Assembly (NCBI GenBank): GCA_027294925.1
Contig: JAPULM010000587.1
Coordinates: 1 to 5,368 of the forward strand
Origin: a bacterium
GTDB taxonomy: Bacteria; Tectomicrobia; Entotheonellia; Entotheonellales; Entotheonellaceae
Length of the DNA stretch: 5,368 nt
Reading direction: 5' to 3'
Made by a program: the position numbers and the translations under genes. The notes under the pieces are model-generated. The model made no database searches, was not told where the DNA came from, and saw only the letters and a list, made by a program, of their open reading frames with translations. This document shows positions 1 to 5,171 of the stretch, piece by piece. Within the stretch, counting starts at the first letter, position 1, and each line of letters begins with the position of its first letter.

Positions 1-867
1 GCTGTTCCCGACGATAGCGAGACCTGCGGGCGCATTCTGTACGAAGCGTTTAAAGGCATTGCGGAATACCACCGCTTCCCTCTGGAATATAGCTCTGTCA
101 GGGCTTCGACTGCACTGGCCCGCTTCTTTATCTGCCATACGGCGGTTTTTTGTGTTGTGGCGGAAAAGGACGGACGCGTCATTGGCGTCAATTTTCTTGA
201 TGAGCGTGATACTATTCGCGGGCTGGGTCCTATCGCGGTTGATCCAGCGGTGCAGGAACGTGGCGTTGGCCGGCGCTTGATGCAGGCCGTGATCGAACGT
301 GGCAAGGATGCCGCAGGTATTCGGCTCACCCAGGACGCCTATAACACGCTGGCTATGTCGCTGTACACCTCGCTTGGCTTTGACATTAAAGAGCCGCTGG
401 GGATGCTGAAAGGTAAACCAAAAAGCAAACCAAAAAGCAAATCTTGGACTGATGTTGAAATCCGTGCGCTCAAGGGCGAAGACCTGGAGGCCTGTGCAAG
501 ACTGTGTCAGCAAGTCTACGGCTTTCACCGTACGGGGGAAATGCAAGATGCAGTCAAATATTCGGCTTGCTTCGGCGTTACACGTGACGGTCGGATTGTC
601 GCGTATACGTATTCCTACACTGCCAAAAGCGAGGAATGGATACTGGCACACGGGGTCGCAGAGACAGATGCCGACATGCAAGCGCTGCTCCTTGGAGTAG
701 GTGAAGTCAGCGAAAGACCACTCTCCTTCTTACTTCCTACGCGCCGGGCGACCTTATTCCGCTGGTGTCTGAGTGAGGGCTTGCGCGTGGCAAAGCCCGG
801 CTCGCTTATGACCATGGGGGCGTATCAAGAACCACACGGCTGTTACTTCCCGTCTGGACTGTATTAA
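1..867 (+). CDS. Tandem GNAT-family N-acetyltransferase, 5'-truncated
   Basis: The reading frame is open from the first base to TAA at 865-867, giving 288 residues with the true start outside the window. GNAT enzymes transfer an acetyl group from acetyl-CoA to an amine. The first GNAT domain covers about residues 1-135. It has the beta-4/alpha-3 acetyl-CoA motif with sequence VDPAVQERGVGRRLM, where Q85-x-x-G88-x-G90 is the pyrophosphate-binding loop, followed by the typical 'LYTSLGF' near residues 121-127. A basic linker, KPKSKPKSK (residues 139-147), leads to a second half (about 150-288). That half begins like a GNAT domain ('IRALKGEDLEACARLC') but shows no Q/RxxGxG loop, so it is probably a non-catalytic or diverged copy. 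An internal GTG at 157 could be mistaken for a start, but the upstream residues (PDDSETCGRILYEAF) are clearly GNAT N-terminal sequence. The substrate is unknown. Family assignment is secure; double-domain architecture is likely. Confidence 0.88.
   Translation, partial: AVPDDSETCGRILYEAFKGIAEYHRFPLEYSSVRASTALARFFICHTAVFCVVAEKDGRVIGVNFLDERDTIRGLGPIAVDPAVQERGVGRRLMQAVIERGKDAAGIRLTQDAYNTLAMSLYTSLGFDIKEPLGMLKGKPKSKPKSKSWTDVEIRALKGEDLEACARLCQQVYGFHRTGEMQDAVKYSACFGVTRDGRIVAYTYSYTAKSEEWILAHGVAETDADMQALLLGVGEVSERPLSFLLPTRRATLFRWCLSEGLRVAKPGSLMTMGAYQEPHGCYFPSGLY
415..441 (+). repeat. 12-nt tandem repeat encoding Lys-Pro-Lys-Ser linker
   Basis: Two exact copies of AAACCAAAAAGC (415-426 and 427-438) are followed by AAA, the start of a third unit. 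They are in frame in the acetyltransferase gene and encode KPKS-KPKS-K, the hinge between the two GNAT halves. The unit is a multiple of three, so copy-number change by slippage would lengthen or shorten the linker without shifting the frame. Confidence 0.85.
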
Positions 868-883
868 TGCGCTCCGTCTTTAC

Positions 884-892
884 TGCTACAAT
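884..892 (+). promoter_or_regulatory. Candidate extended -10 promoter for the LLM/GST operon
   Basis: TGC followed by TACAAT fits the bacterial extended -10 pattern TGn-TATAAT, with five of six matches in the hexamer. A -35 at the usual 17-bp spacing would be TTAATG (864-869), only a weak match and overlapping the stop of the upstream gene. A transcript starting near 899 would have a leader of about 40 nt before the ATG at 940. This is pattern matching against the housekeeping sigma consensus only. Confidence 0.35.
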
Positions 893-926
893 CCCGAGCC
901 GAATTGAACTCGATTCACCTGCTGTG

Positions 927-934
927 AGAAAGGA
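927..934 (+). promoter_or_regulatory. Shine-Dalgarno site that decides the LLM start
   Basis: AGAAAGGA lies directly against the ATG at 934 (no spacer, one base shared), which makes that codon a poor start. The in-frame ATG at 940 lies 5-6 nt downstream, a normal spacing. The protein therefore more likely begins MDYGIVLPHF than MNMDYGIVL. Confidence 0.6.
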
Positions 935-939
935 TGAAT

Positions 940-1806
940 ATGGACTACGGAATTGTTTTGCCTCACTTCAGCTCTTTTGCGCATGAAGATCCGGCCAACC
1001 GCATCCTGACTGCGGCCACAACAGCAGAGGATCTCGGCTACAGTACGGTCTGGGTAGCGGACCATGTCGTCTTTCCGTCTCAAATCCCAGGCGGCTATGC
1101 GTTTAATCCCGAAGATCCATTCCTTGATCCACTCACCGTCCTCGCGGCACTGGCGTATAAGACGTCCAGGATCAAATTGGGTACGGCTGTGCTGATTCTG
1201 CCCTATCGGCATCCGTTGGCTGTGGCAAAGGCGTTGGCCACGATTGATGTCTTATCCGGAGGCCGCCTGGTTGTCGGTGTAGGTGCCGGTTGGTTGGAGC
1301 AGGAATTTACTGCCTTGGGTACGTCGATCAAAGAGCGTGGCGCCCGAACCGATGAGACCATGGACGTCTTCAAGGCGGTCTGGACTCAGGAGACGCCCCA
1401 ATTTTCCGGCAAGCATTTTCAGTTTGCCGACATCAAATTTATTCCCAAGCCTGTGCAAAAGCCGCATCCGCCTATTCTTGTTGGCGGTATGAGTACAGGT
1501 GCCTTGCGGCGTGTCGCCCGTCGGGGTGATGGCTGGATTGCCATGGGCAAGGGGCCGGACGATGTGAAACAGCCTCTAGAAATTCTTCGTGAGCTGACGA
1601 CGAAAGAGGGCAGAAATCCTGACGACCTACGTATTTGCATGCTGCCGCTCGGTGCGCCAAGTGTTGATCAGCTCATTCAGGATATCCCGCGCTACGCAGA
1701 CTTGGGCATTCATCATGTCTATCTGTCTTTCCGGGCCTGGACGGATGAGTTCTTCACGCTGATGGAGTTGATGGAGCATTTTGCTAAGGAAATGAAGTTG
1801 TCATAG
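940..1806 (+). CDS. LLM-class (luciferase-like) F420-dependent oxidoreductase
   Basis: The 288-residue protein fills the usual length of the single-domain luciferase-like TIM-barrel family. These enzymes use reduced F420 or FMN for hydride transfer or monooxygenation in the cytoplasm. Family marks, numbered from the ATG at 940, are: an N-terminal strand GIVLPHF (4-10); AEDLGYSTVWVADHV (29-43); the 'KLGTAVLILPYRHPLAVAKALATID' region; the conserved VGAGWLEQEF (about 114-123); the PILVGG strand (178-183); and ALRRVARRGDGW (188-199). The GAGW-x-x-x-EF pattern is characteristic of the F420-dependent subfamily rather than bacterial luciferase proper. The ATG at 934 is an alternative start, but the Shine-Dalgarno spacing favours 940. 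The gene ends in two consecutive TAG codons, and a glutathione transferase starts 18 nt later, so the two are probably co-transcribed. Cofactor (F420 versus FMN) and substrate cannot be settled from sequence alone. Confidence 0.9.
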   Translation: MDYGIVLPHFSSFAHEDPANRILTAATTAEDLGYSTVWVADHVVFPSQIPGGYAFNPEDPFLDPLTVLAALAYKTSRIKLGTAVLILPYRHPLAVAKALATIDVLSGGRLVVGVGAGWLEQEFTALGTSIKERGARTDETMDVFKAVWTQETPQFSGKHFQFADIKFIPKPVQKPHPPILVGGMSTGALRRVARRGDGWIAMGKGPDDVKQPLEILRELTTKEGRNPDDLRICMLPLGAPSVDQLIQDIPRYADLGIHHVYLSFRAWTDEFFTLMELMEHFAKEMKLS

Positions 1807-1824
1807 TAGAGAGAAGGAGAATGC

Positions 1825-2511
1825 ATGAGCGACAAAACCTGGCCAATTGAACATCCTGACCGTATTCAGCTCTATTCGCTGGCCACACCAAACGGCCAAA
1901 AAGCAAGTATCGCACTGGAAGAATTAGCGCTGCCGTATGAAGCGCATAAAGTGAACATCCTGGAGAACGAACAGTTCTCTGAGCAATTTATCGCAGTCTG
2001 TCCGAACTCGAAAATCCCCGCTATCGTTGATCCAGATGGCCCGAATGGCGAGCCGTTAGCAATCTTTGAATCTGGCGCGATCCTGCTCCACCTGGCCGAG
2101 AAGACGGGTAAACTCCTGCCGTCTGACCCGCGTAAGCGGAGCGAATGTCTGCAATGGCTGTTCTTCCAGATGGCCGGTGTCGGCCCGATGTTTGGACAGT
2201 TTGGCCACTTCTATAAATTTGCCAAAGAAAGAATTCCGTACCCCACCGAACGCTATACGAACGAAGCGCGCAGATTGCTCGGAGTTCTGGAAAAGCGGCT
2301 GGAAGGCCGAGATTATTTAATCGACGACGAATACACAATTGCCGATATTTGCACCTTCCCTTGGGTCGGCTGTCTGGATTGGGGCTATGGGGCGCGCGAG
2401 GATCTCAAGCTCGACGCAGATTTTCCCCATGTCGTCGCCTGGTATACACGCTGTACAGAGAAGCCCGCTTCAGTCCGAGGTGCCAAGGTGTGTGCTTTCT
2501 CGGACGACTAG
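1825..2511 (+). CDS. Glutathione S-transferase, Nu-class (YfcG/YghU)-like
   Basis: The 228-residue protein has the two-domain GST layout. Residues about 14-95 form the thioredoxin-like domain, with IQLYSLATPNGQKASIALEE (14-33) at the active-site end. A cis-proline follows in SKIPAI (P65), and FESGAILLHL (81-90) matches the glutathione gamma-glutamyl binding motif (E82, S83). Residues about 105-228 form the helical domain, including the YTIADICTFPWV segment with the conserved N-capping-box-type motif. TPNG (T21, N23) in place of a catalytic Tyr/Ser/Cys is typical of Nu-class enzymes, which are known for disulfide-bond reductase and peroxidase activity with glutathione. The start ATG has AAGGAGA (1814-1820) upstream at good spacing; the ATG at 1821 is out of frame. 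The gene follows the LLM oxidoreductase by 18 nt, which suggests a shared operon and perhaps a detoxification role. The exact substrate is unknown. Confidence 0.92.
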   Translation: MSDKTWPIEHPDRIQLYSLATPNGQKASIALEELALPYEAHKVNILENEQFSEQFIAVCPNSKIPAIVDPDGPNGEPLAIFESGAILLHLAEKTGKLLPSDPRKRSECLQWLFFQMAGVGPMFGQFGHFYKFAKERIPYPTERYTNEARRLLGVLEKRLEGRDYLIDDEYTIADICTFPWVGCLDWGYGAREDLKLDADFPHVVAWYTRCTEKPASVRGAKVCAFSDD

Positions 2512-2515
2512 GGCC

Positions 2516-2704
2516 ATGGAGACGGAAAGCGGGCCTGACCTTGTTGTTGATGTTTTTGTTGCCGGGCGTCTGGTGAACCCGAATGAGATACCCGCCGCTG
2601 TTGTTATCAAGATTGAAACGTCTGCCTTAGCCTCCGGGTCCGGAACGCTGACGTATGAAAGTGTTGTGTATGCATGGTCTACGCGGCCGTGTGTCTATCC
2701 GTAG
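2516..2704 (+). CDS. Doubtful small ORF, 62 residues, unknown
   Basis: An ATG four bases after the glutathione transferase stop opens a 62-residue frame ending in TAG. The frame is open further upstream, but only as an out-of-frame overlap with the transferase, so 2516 is the sensible start. The product is rich in Val and small residues (DLVVDVFVAGRLVNP, EIPAAVVIKIE) with no signal peptide, membrane helix or motif I recognise. The preceding bases (ACTAGGGCC) are a poor ribosome site. It could be translated by coupling to the transferase, be the remnant of a larger gene, or be chance reading in a spacer. I do not recognise it and assign no function. Confidence 0.25.
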   Translation: METESGPDLVVDVFVAGRLVNPNEIPAAVVIKIETSALASGSGTLTYESVVYAWSTRPCVYP

Positions 2705-2726
2705 TAGCTGTTTCAAAATCTCCTGT

Positions 2727-2739
2727 GCTAGTGTCTAGC
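2727..2739 (+). repeat. Perfect 5-bp inverted repeat upstream of the dehydrogenase
   Basis: GCTAG-TGT-CTAGC is a perfect palindrome with a 3-nt centre. It sits where a -35 box would lie relative to the candidate -10 at 2748-2753. It could be a half of an operator or a small hairpin; no T-run follows, so it is not a good intrinsic terminator. A palindrome this short can arise by chance. Confidence 0.35.
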
Positions 2740-2744
2740 GGTCC

Positions 2745-2753
2745 TGGCATAAT
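2745..2753 (+). promoter_or_regulatory. Candidate extended -10 promoter for the dehydrogenase/cupin operon
   Basis: TGG followed by CATAAT matches the extended -10 pattern, with five of six bases in the hexamer. No good -35 is present (the 2724-2730 region is a poor match). The predicted transcript would start near 2760 and carry a leader of about 33 nt containing two purine-rich stretches, AAGGAG (2764-2769) and AAAGGAAA (2773-2780). Evidence is by eye only. Confidence 0.3.
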
Positions 2754-2792
2754 GGTCAAGCTTAAGGAGCAGAAAGGAAACACAGCGCAAAC

Positions 2793-3839
2793 ATGTCCAC
2801 AATGAAAGTTGCTCGTTTATACGACTCGACCGACATCCGTTTTGAAGACGACCCCATTCCGTCCGTTGGGCCTGGAGAAGCGCTGGTAAAGACTCGGGCC
2901 TGTGGCATTTGCTCGGGCGATGTTATGGGCTGGTATATGAAGAAAAAAGCGCCGCTGGTGTTTGGGCATGAGCCGGCCGGTGAGGTGGTCGAAGTGGGTG
3001 ACGGGGTGGATGATTTTCAGCCCGGGGACCGGGTGTTTGTCCATCACCATGCGCCGTGCTTTTCCTGCCGCGCGTGTCAGCGCGGCGAGTTTGTCCAGTG
3101 CCCGACCTGGCGAGCGACGAAGATTGTACCCGGTGGCATGGCTGAGTATTTTGTGGTGCCCAAAGACAATTTGGCCGGCGATACTCTCCGTTTGCCTCAC
3201 GATATGTCGTTTGCCGCTGGCTCTCTGGTTGAACCGACTGCATGTGCGGTGAAGTCGCTGCGACGGTCGGGCTTTCAGGCTGGGGAGAGTGTGTTCGTGA
3301 TTGGACTGGGTATTATGGGCCAATTGCATGTGGCGCTGGCGAAACATGCCGGAGCCCGAACGATAATAGGGACGGACTTTGTTCCCTATCGGTGTGAGAA
3401 GGCAGTTGAACTTGGTGCCGATCTGGCGATTAATCCTGGAGATTTGCCGGAAAATGGGAATGTCGAACAGGCGCTCAAAGAGTACACCAAGGGTGAAATG
3501 GCTGAAGTGGTGATTGTCGGACCGGGTTCGATTGAAGCCATGGAGCTGGGCATCCGGTGCGCGGCAAAAGGTGGAACGGTGGTCCTGTTTACGGCGAGTA
3601 AACCTGAGGACACGCTGACTCTCTCTCCGAATGACCTCTATTTTAATGAGATCCGTCTGATTCCTAGCTACTCGTGCGGACCGAACGATACACGTGAGGC
3701 CATGCGACTCATACAAGAAGGCGTTATTACGGCGGAGAAATTCATTACCCATCGTTTTCCGTTTGACAAACTGCACGACGCGTACCGCAATGCAGCCCAG
3801 GCCCGAGATTCGCTCAAAACGATTATTGAGTTTTCCTAG
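2793..3839 (+). CDS. Zinc-dependent medium-chain dehydrogenase (sorbitol/threonine dehydrogenase-like)
   Basis: At 348 residues this is a full-length medium-chain alcohol dehydrogenase, expected to oxidise an alcohol with NAD(P)+ in the cytoplasm. The N-terminal GroES-like domain carries probable catalytic-zinc ligands C40 (in CGICSGD), H59-E60 (GHEPAGEVVEVG) and E147 (LVEPTACAV), the Glu type seen in sorbitol and threonine dehydrogenases. The structural-zinc lobe is intact: C89-x2-C92-x2-C95-x7-C103. The Rossmann domain has GLGIMG (171-176), and D195 at the end of the second strand suggests NAD+ over NADP+. An oddity is CSGD, where the family usually has C-x-S/T-D, so the usual proton-relay Ser/Thr is Gly42. 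The start at 2793 is chosen because AAAGGAAA lies about 13 nt upstream; ATG 2802 is an in-frame alternative with worse spacing. A cupin gene follows after 7 nt. The substrate is not determined. Confidence 0.93.
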   Translation: MSTMKVARLYDSTDIRFEDDPIPSVGPGEALVKTRACGICSGDVMGWYMKKKAPLVFGHEPAGEVVEVGDGVDDFQPGDRVFVHHHAPCFSCRACQRGEFVQCPTWRATKIVPGGMAEYFVVPKDNLAGDTLRLPHDMSFAAGSLVEPTACAVKSLRRSGFQAGESVFVIGLGIMGQLHVALAKHAGARTIIGTDFVPYRCEKAVELGADLAINPGDLPENGNVEQALKEYTKGEMAEVVIVGPGSIEAMELGIRCAAKGGTVVLFTASKPEDTLTLSPNDLYFNEIRLIPSYSCGPNDTREAMRLIQEGVITAEKFITHRFPFDKLHDAYRNAAQARDSLKTIIEFS

Positions 3840-3846
3840 GGAGATT

Positions 3847-4320
3847 ATGGCTCCATCCAAAGCTCGCAAAACTCGCCTCTCCCGCTTTCAAGACTCGCAG
3901 ACCTACGCCTGGTCAGACGTTGAACGCGAAGCGTATAAGCAGGGACAAGACGAAGGGCGAGAGTGGAAGAATATTGTTCGCCAGGTCCTTATCGGCAAAC
4001 GGGCGGAAGAGACGCACTTTCATTTGCGCTATTTCGAAATTGCCCCGGGCGGCTACTCCAGCCTGGAAAAGCATGGCCATGCGCATGTCGTGATTGCCGT
4101 GCGTGGACGGGGTAGAGCCGTGCTCGGCGATCAAGCCCAGGACATGCAGCCGCTTGATACCGTCTACGTCGCGCCGTGGACGCCGCACCAATTTCTTGCC
4201 GTGGATGACGAGCCGTTTGGTTTTTTCTGCATTGTTGACGCGAACCGGGACCGCCCGCTGTCAGTCTCGTCAGATGAATATGATCAGGCGCTCGGCGCGG
4301 GGGCGGCTTCCGCAAAATAA
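3847..4320 (+). CDS. Small single-domain cupin protein
   Basis: The 157-residue protein has one cupin beta-barrel (about residues 58-130) after a roughly 55-residue N-terminal extension containing 'EWKNIVRQVLIG'. Cupin motif 1 is APGGYSSLEKHGHAHVVIAV with H76, H78 and H80. The usual Glu ligand position is occupied by Val82. Motif 2 is VAPWTPHQF with the expected His114. A His-only metal site is therefore likely, and the fold may bind a metal for sensing, isomerisation or oxygenation; the reaction is unknown. The frame is open further upstream, but ATG 3847 is chosen because AGGGAG (3838-3843) precedes it and because earlier starts would overlap the dehydrogenase extensively. The 7-nt gap to that gene indicates co-transcription and possibly translational coupling, so it may act in the same pathway. 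The C-terminus (LGAGAASAK) looks disordered. Confidence 0.88.
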   Translation: MAPSKARKTRLSRFQDSQTYAWSDVEREAYKQGQDEGREWKNIVRQVLIGKRAEETHFHLRYFEIAPGGYSSLEKHGHAHVVIAVRGRGRAVLGDQAQDMQPLDTVYVAPWTPHQFLAVDDEPFGFFCIVDANRDRPLSVSSDEYDQALGAGAASAK

Positions 4321-4352
4321 TCTATTGCTTCCCGCTTCTGCAATTTCTGGTT

Positions 4353-4367
4353 AGTCGAGACACGACT
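4353..4367 (+). repeat. Short inverted repeat upstream of the response regulator
   Basis: AGTCG-AGACA-CGACT forms a 5-bp stem with a 5-nt loop, about 50 nt before the regulator start. CACGAC also occurs twice nearby (4361-4366 and 4376-4381). It has no downstream T-run, so it is weak as a terminator for the cupin gene. It could be part of an operator for autoregulation, but chance is possible. I see no convincing -35/-10 pair in the 4321-4418 spacer. Confidence 0.25.
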
Positions 4368-4418
4368 CTTCCTGCCACGACATCAAAATTAGTACGAGAG
4401 GCGAAGGCGTTCGACTGC

Positions 4419-5171
4419 ATGGATAGAGTCATGTTTCCAAGTCCCATTCTGCAAAGTCCCATTGCCCAAAATCCCATCCTCATTGTTGAGGATGATCAAA
4501 AGACCGCCGCACTCGTTGCGCTGTATCTGGAACGAGAAGGATTCTTGACTGTCCATGCCGCTGATGGCCAGCAGGCGTTGGATTTCGCGGAAAAGCATGC
4601 CCCGATGTTTGTGGTGCTTGATCTGATGTTGCCGAAAGTCGATGGCTGGGAGATCTGCCAGCGCATTAGACAACGCTCAGATGTGCCTATCCTCATCCTA
4701 ACGGCTAGAGAAGAAGAGATGGATCGGGTCCACGGCTTGTCGATTGGCGCGGATGACTATGTCGTCAAACCGTTTAGTCCGCGAGAGCTGGTTGCGCGGG
4801 TAAAGGCCATTATCCGTCGGACACATCCTGAAGCCATACGGCCGAAAGCCGTACTTTCTTTGCATGGCCTGGTGTTGGATCAGGAAAAATACCGGGTCAC
4901 TGTTCAGAACATAGCCGTATCGCTGACACCGCTGGAGTTCAAACTGCTCCAGGCGTTGATGACCTCGCCCGGGCGCGTGTTATCGCGGGGTGAATTGTTG
5001 CAATTTCTCTACCCGGGTGGAGAAGCGGTGATTGATCGGGTCATTGACGTCCACATTGGAAAACTCAGACAAAAGATAGAGCCTGATCCATCCACCCCCT
5101 TCTTTATCTTGACTGTGCGTGGCATGGGCTACCGGTTTGCCGACCGCGACGCGCAGCAGGTTCAGGCATGA
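4419..5171 (+). CDS. OmpR/PhoB-family response regulator
   Basis: This 250-residue cytoplasmic transcription factor has two domains. The receiver (about 19-134) shows the acidic pocket E24-D25-D26, the phospho-acceptor D68 in VVLDLMLP, the switch residue T95 (ILTARE) and K117 in VVKPFSPREL, with Y114 as the usual aromatic switch. The winged-helix DNA-binding domain (about 145-245) has LTPLEFKLLQALMTSPGRVL, the recognition-helix region VIDRVIDVHIGKLRQKIE and the terminal wing TVRGMGYRF. All key residues are present, so it should be phosphorylated by a partner kinase, surely the overlapping downstream gene. The N-terminus carries about 15 extra residues before the first receiver strand, made of three PSPIL-like repeats. 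ATG 4419 has GAAGG (4403-4407) 11 nt upstream; ATG 4431, in frame, is an alternative with a weaker site. Resemblance is broadly to BaeR/PhoP-type regulators; the target genes are unknown. Confidence 0.95.
   Translation: MDRVMFPSPILQSPIAQNPILIVEDDQKTAALVALYLEREGFLTVHAADGQQALDFAEKHAPMFVVLDLMLPKVDGWEICQRIRQRSDVPILILTAREEEMDRVHGLSIGADDYVVKPFSPRELVARVKAIIRRTHPEAIRPKAVLSLHGLVLDQEKYRVTVQNIAVSLTPLEFKLLQALMTSPGRVLSRGELLQFLYPGGEAVIDRVIDVHIGKLRQKIEPDPSTPFFILTVRGMGYRFADRDAQQVQA
4437..4481 (+). repeat. Three imperfect 15-nt tandem repeats at the regulator N-terminus
   Basis: CCAAGTCCCATTCTG (4437-4451), CAAAGTCCCATTGCC (4452-4466) and CAAAATCCCATCCTC (4467-4481) are adjacent, in frame and share the core C(A/C)AA(G/A)TCCCAT. 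They encode PSPIL, QSPIA and QNPIL. The last copy is the start of the first receiver strand (NPILIVEDD), so the two upstream copies look like duplications of strand-coding DNA. Confidence 0.8.

Noticed and set aside
59..280. 73-residue + strand frame near the left edge
   Set aside because: It is a shadow of the acetyltransferase, whose frame carries the acetyl-CoA motif across the same bases.
2339..2515. Longer version of the small ORF, starting inside the glutathione transferase
   Set aside because: It would overlap 173 nt of a well-supported gene in another frame. Only the portion after the transferase stop is kept, and with low confidence.
2680..2704. Hairpin from CTACG and CGTAG at the end of the small ORF
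   Set aside because: It has a 5-bp stem with a long loop and no T-run, well within chance expectation.
3694..3846. Upstream start for the cupin gene
   Set aside because: It would overlap the dehydrogenase by nearly 150 nt. The added residues look like out-of-frame dehydrogenase sequence, and a good ribosome site precedes the ATG at 3847.
2817..3869. 350-residue open frame on the - strand
   Set aside because: It lies almost wholly antisense to the zinc dehydrogenase, whose motifs are unmistakable. The antisense product is rich in Arg/His/Gln with no recognisable domain, as expected for the complement of a GC-rich gene.
4353..4367. Intrinsic terminator after the cupin gene
   Set aside because: The stem is only 5 bp and is followed by CTTCCTGCC, not a T-run, so it is listed only as an inverted repeat.
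4389..4673. 94-residue frame on the - strand across the response regulator start
   Set aside because: It is antisense to the receiver domain with no recognisable motif and no supporting ribosome site.
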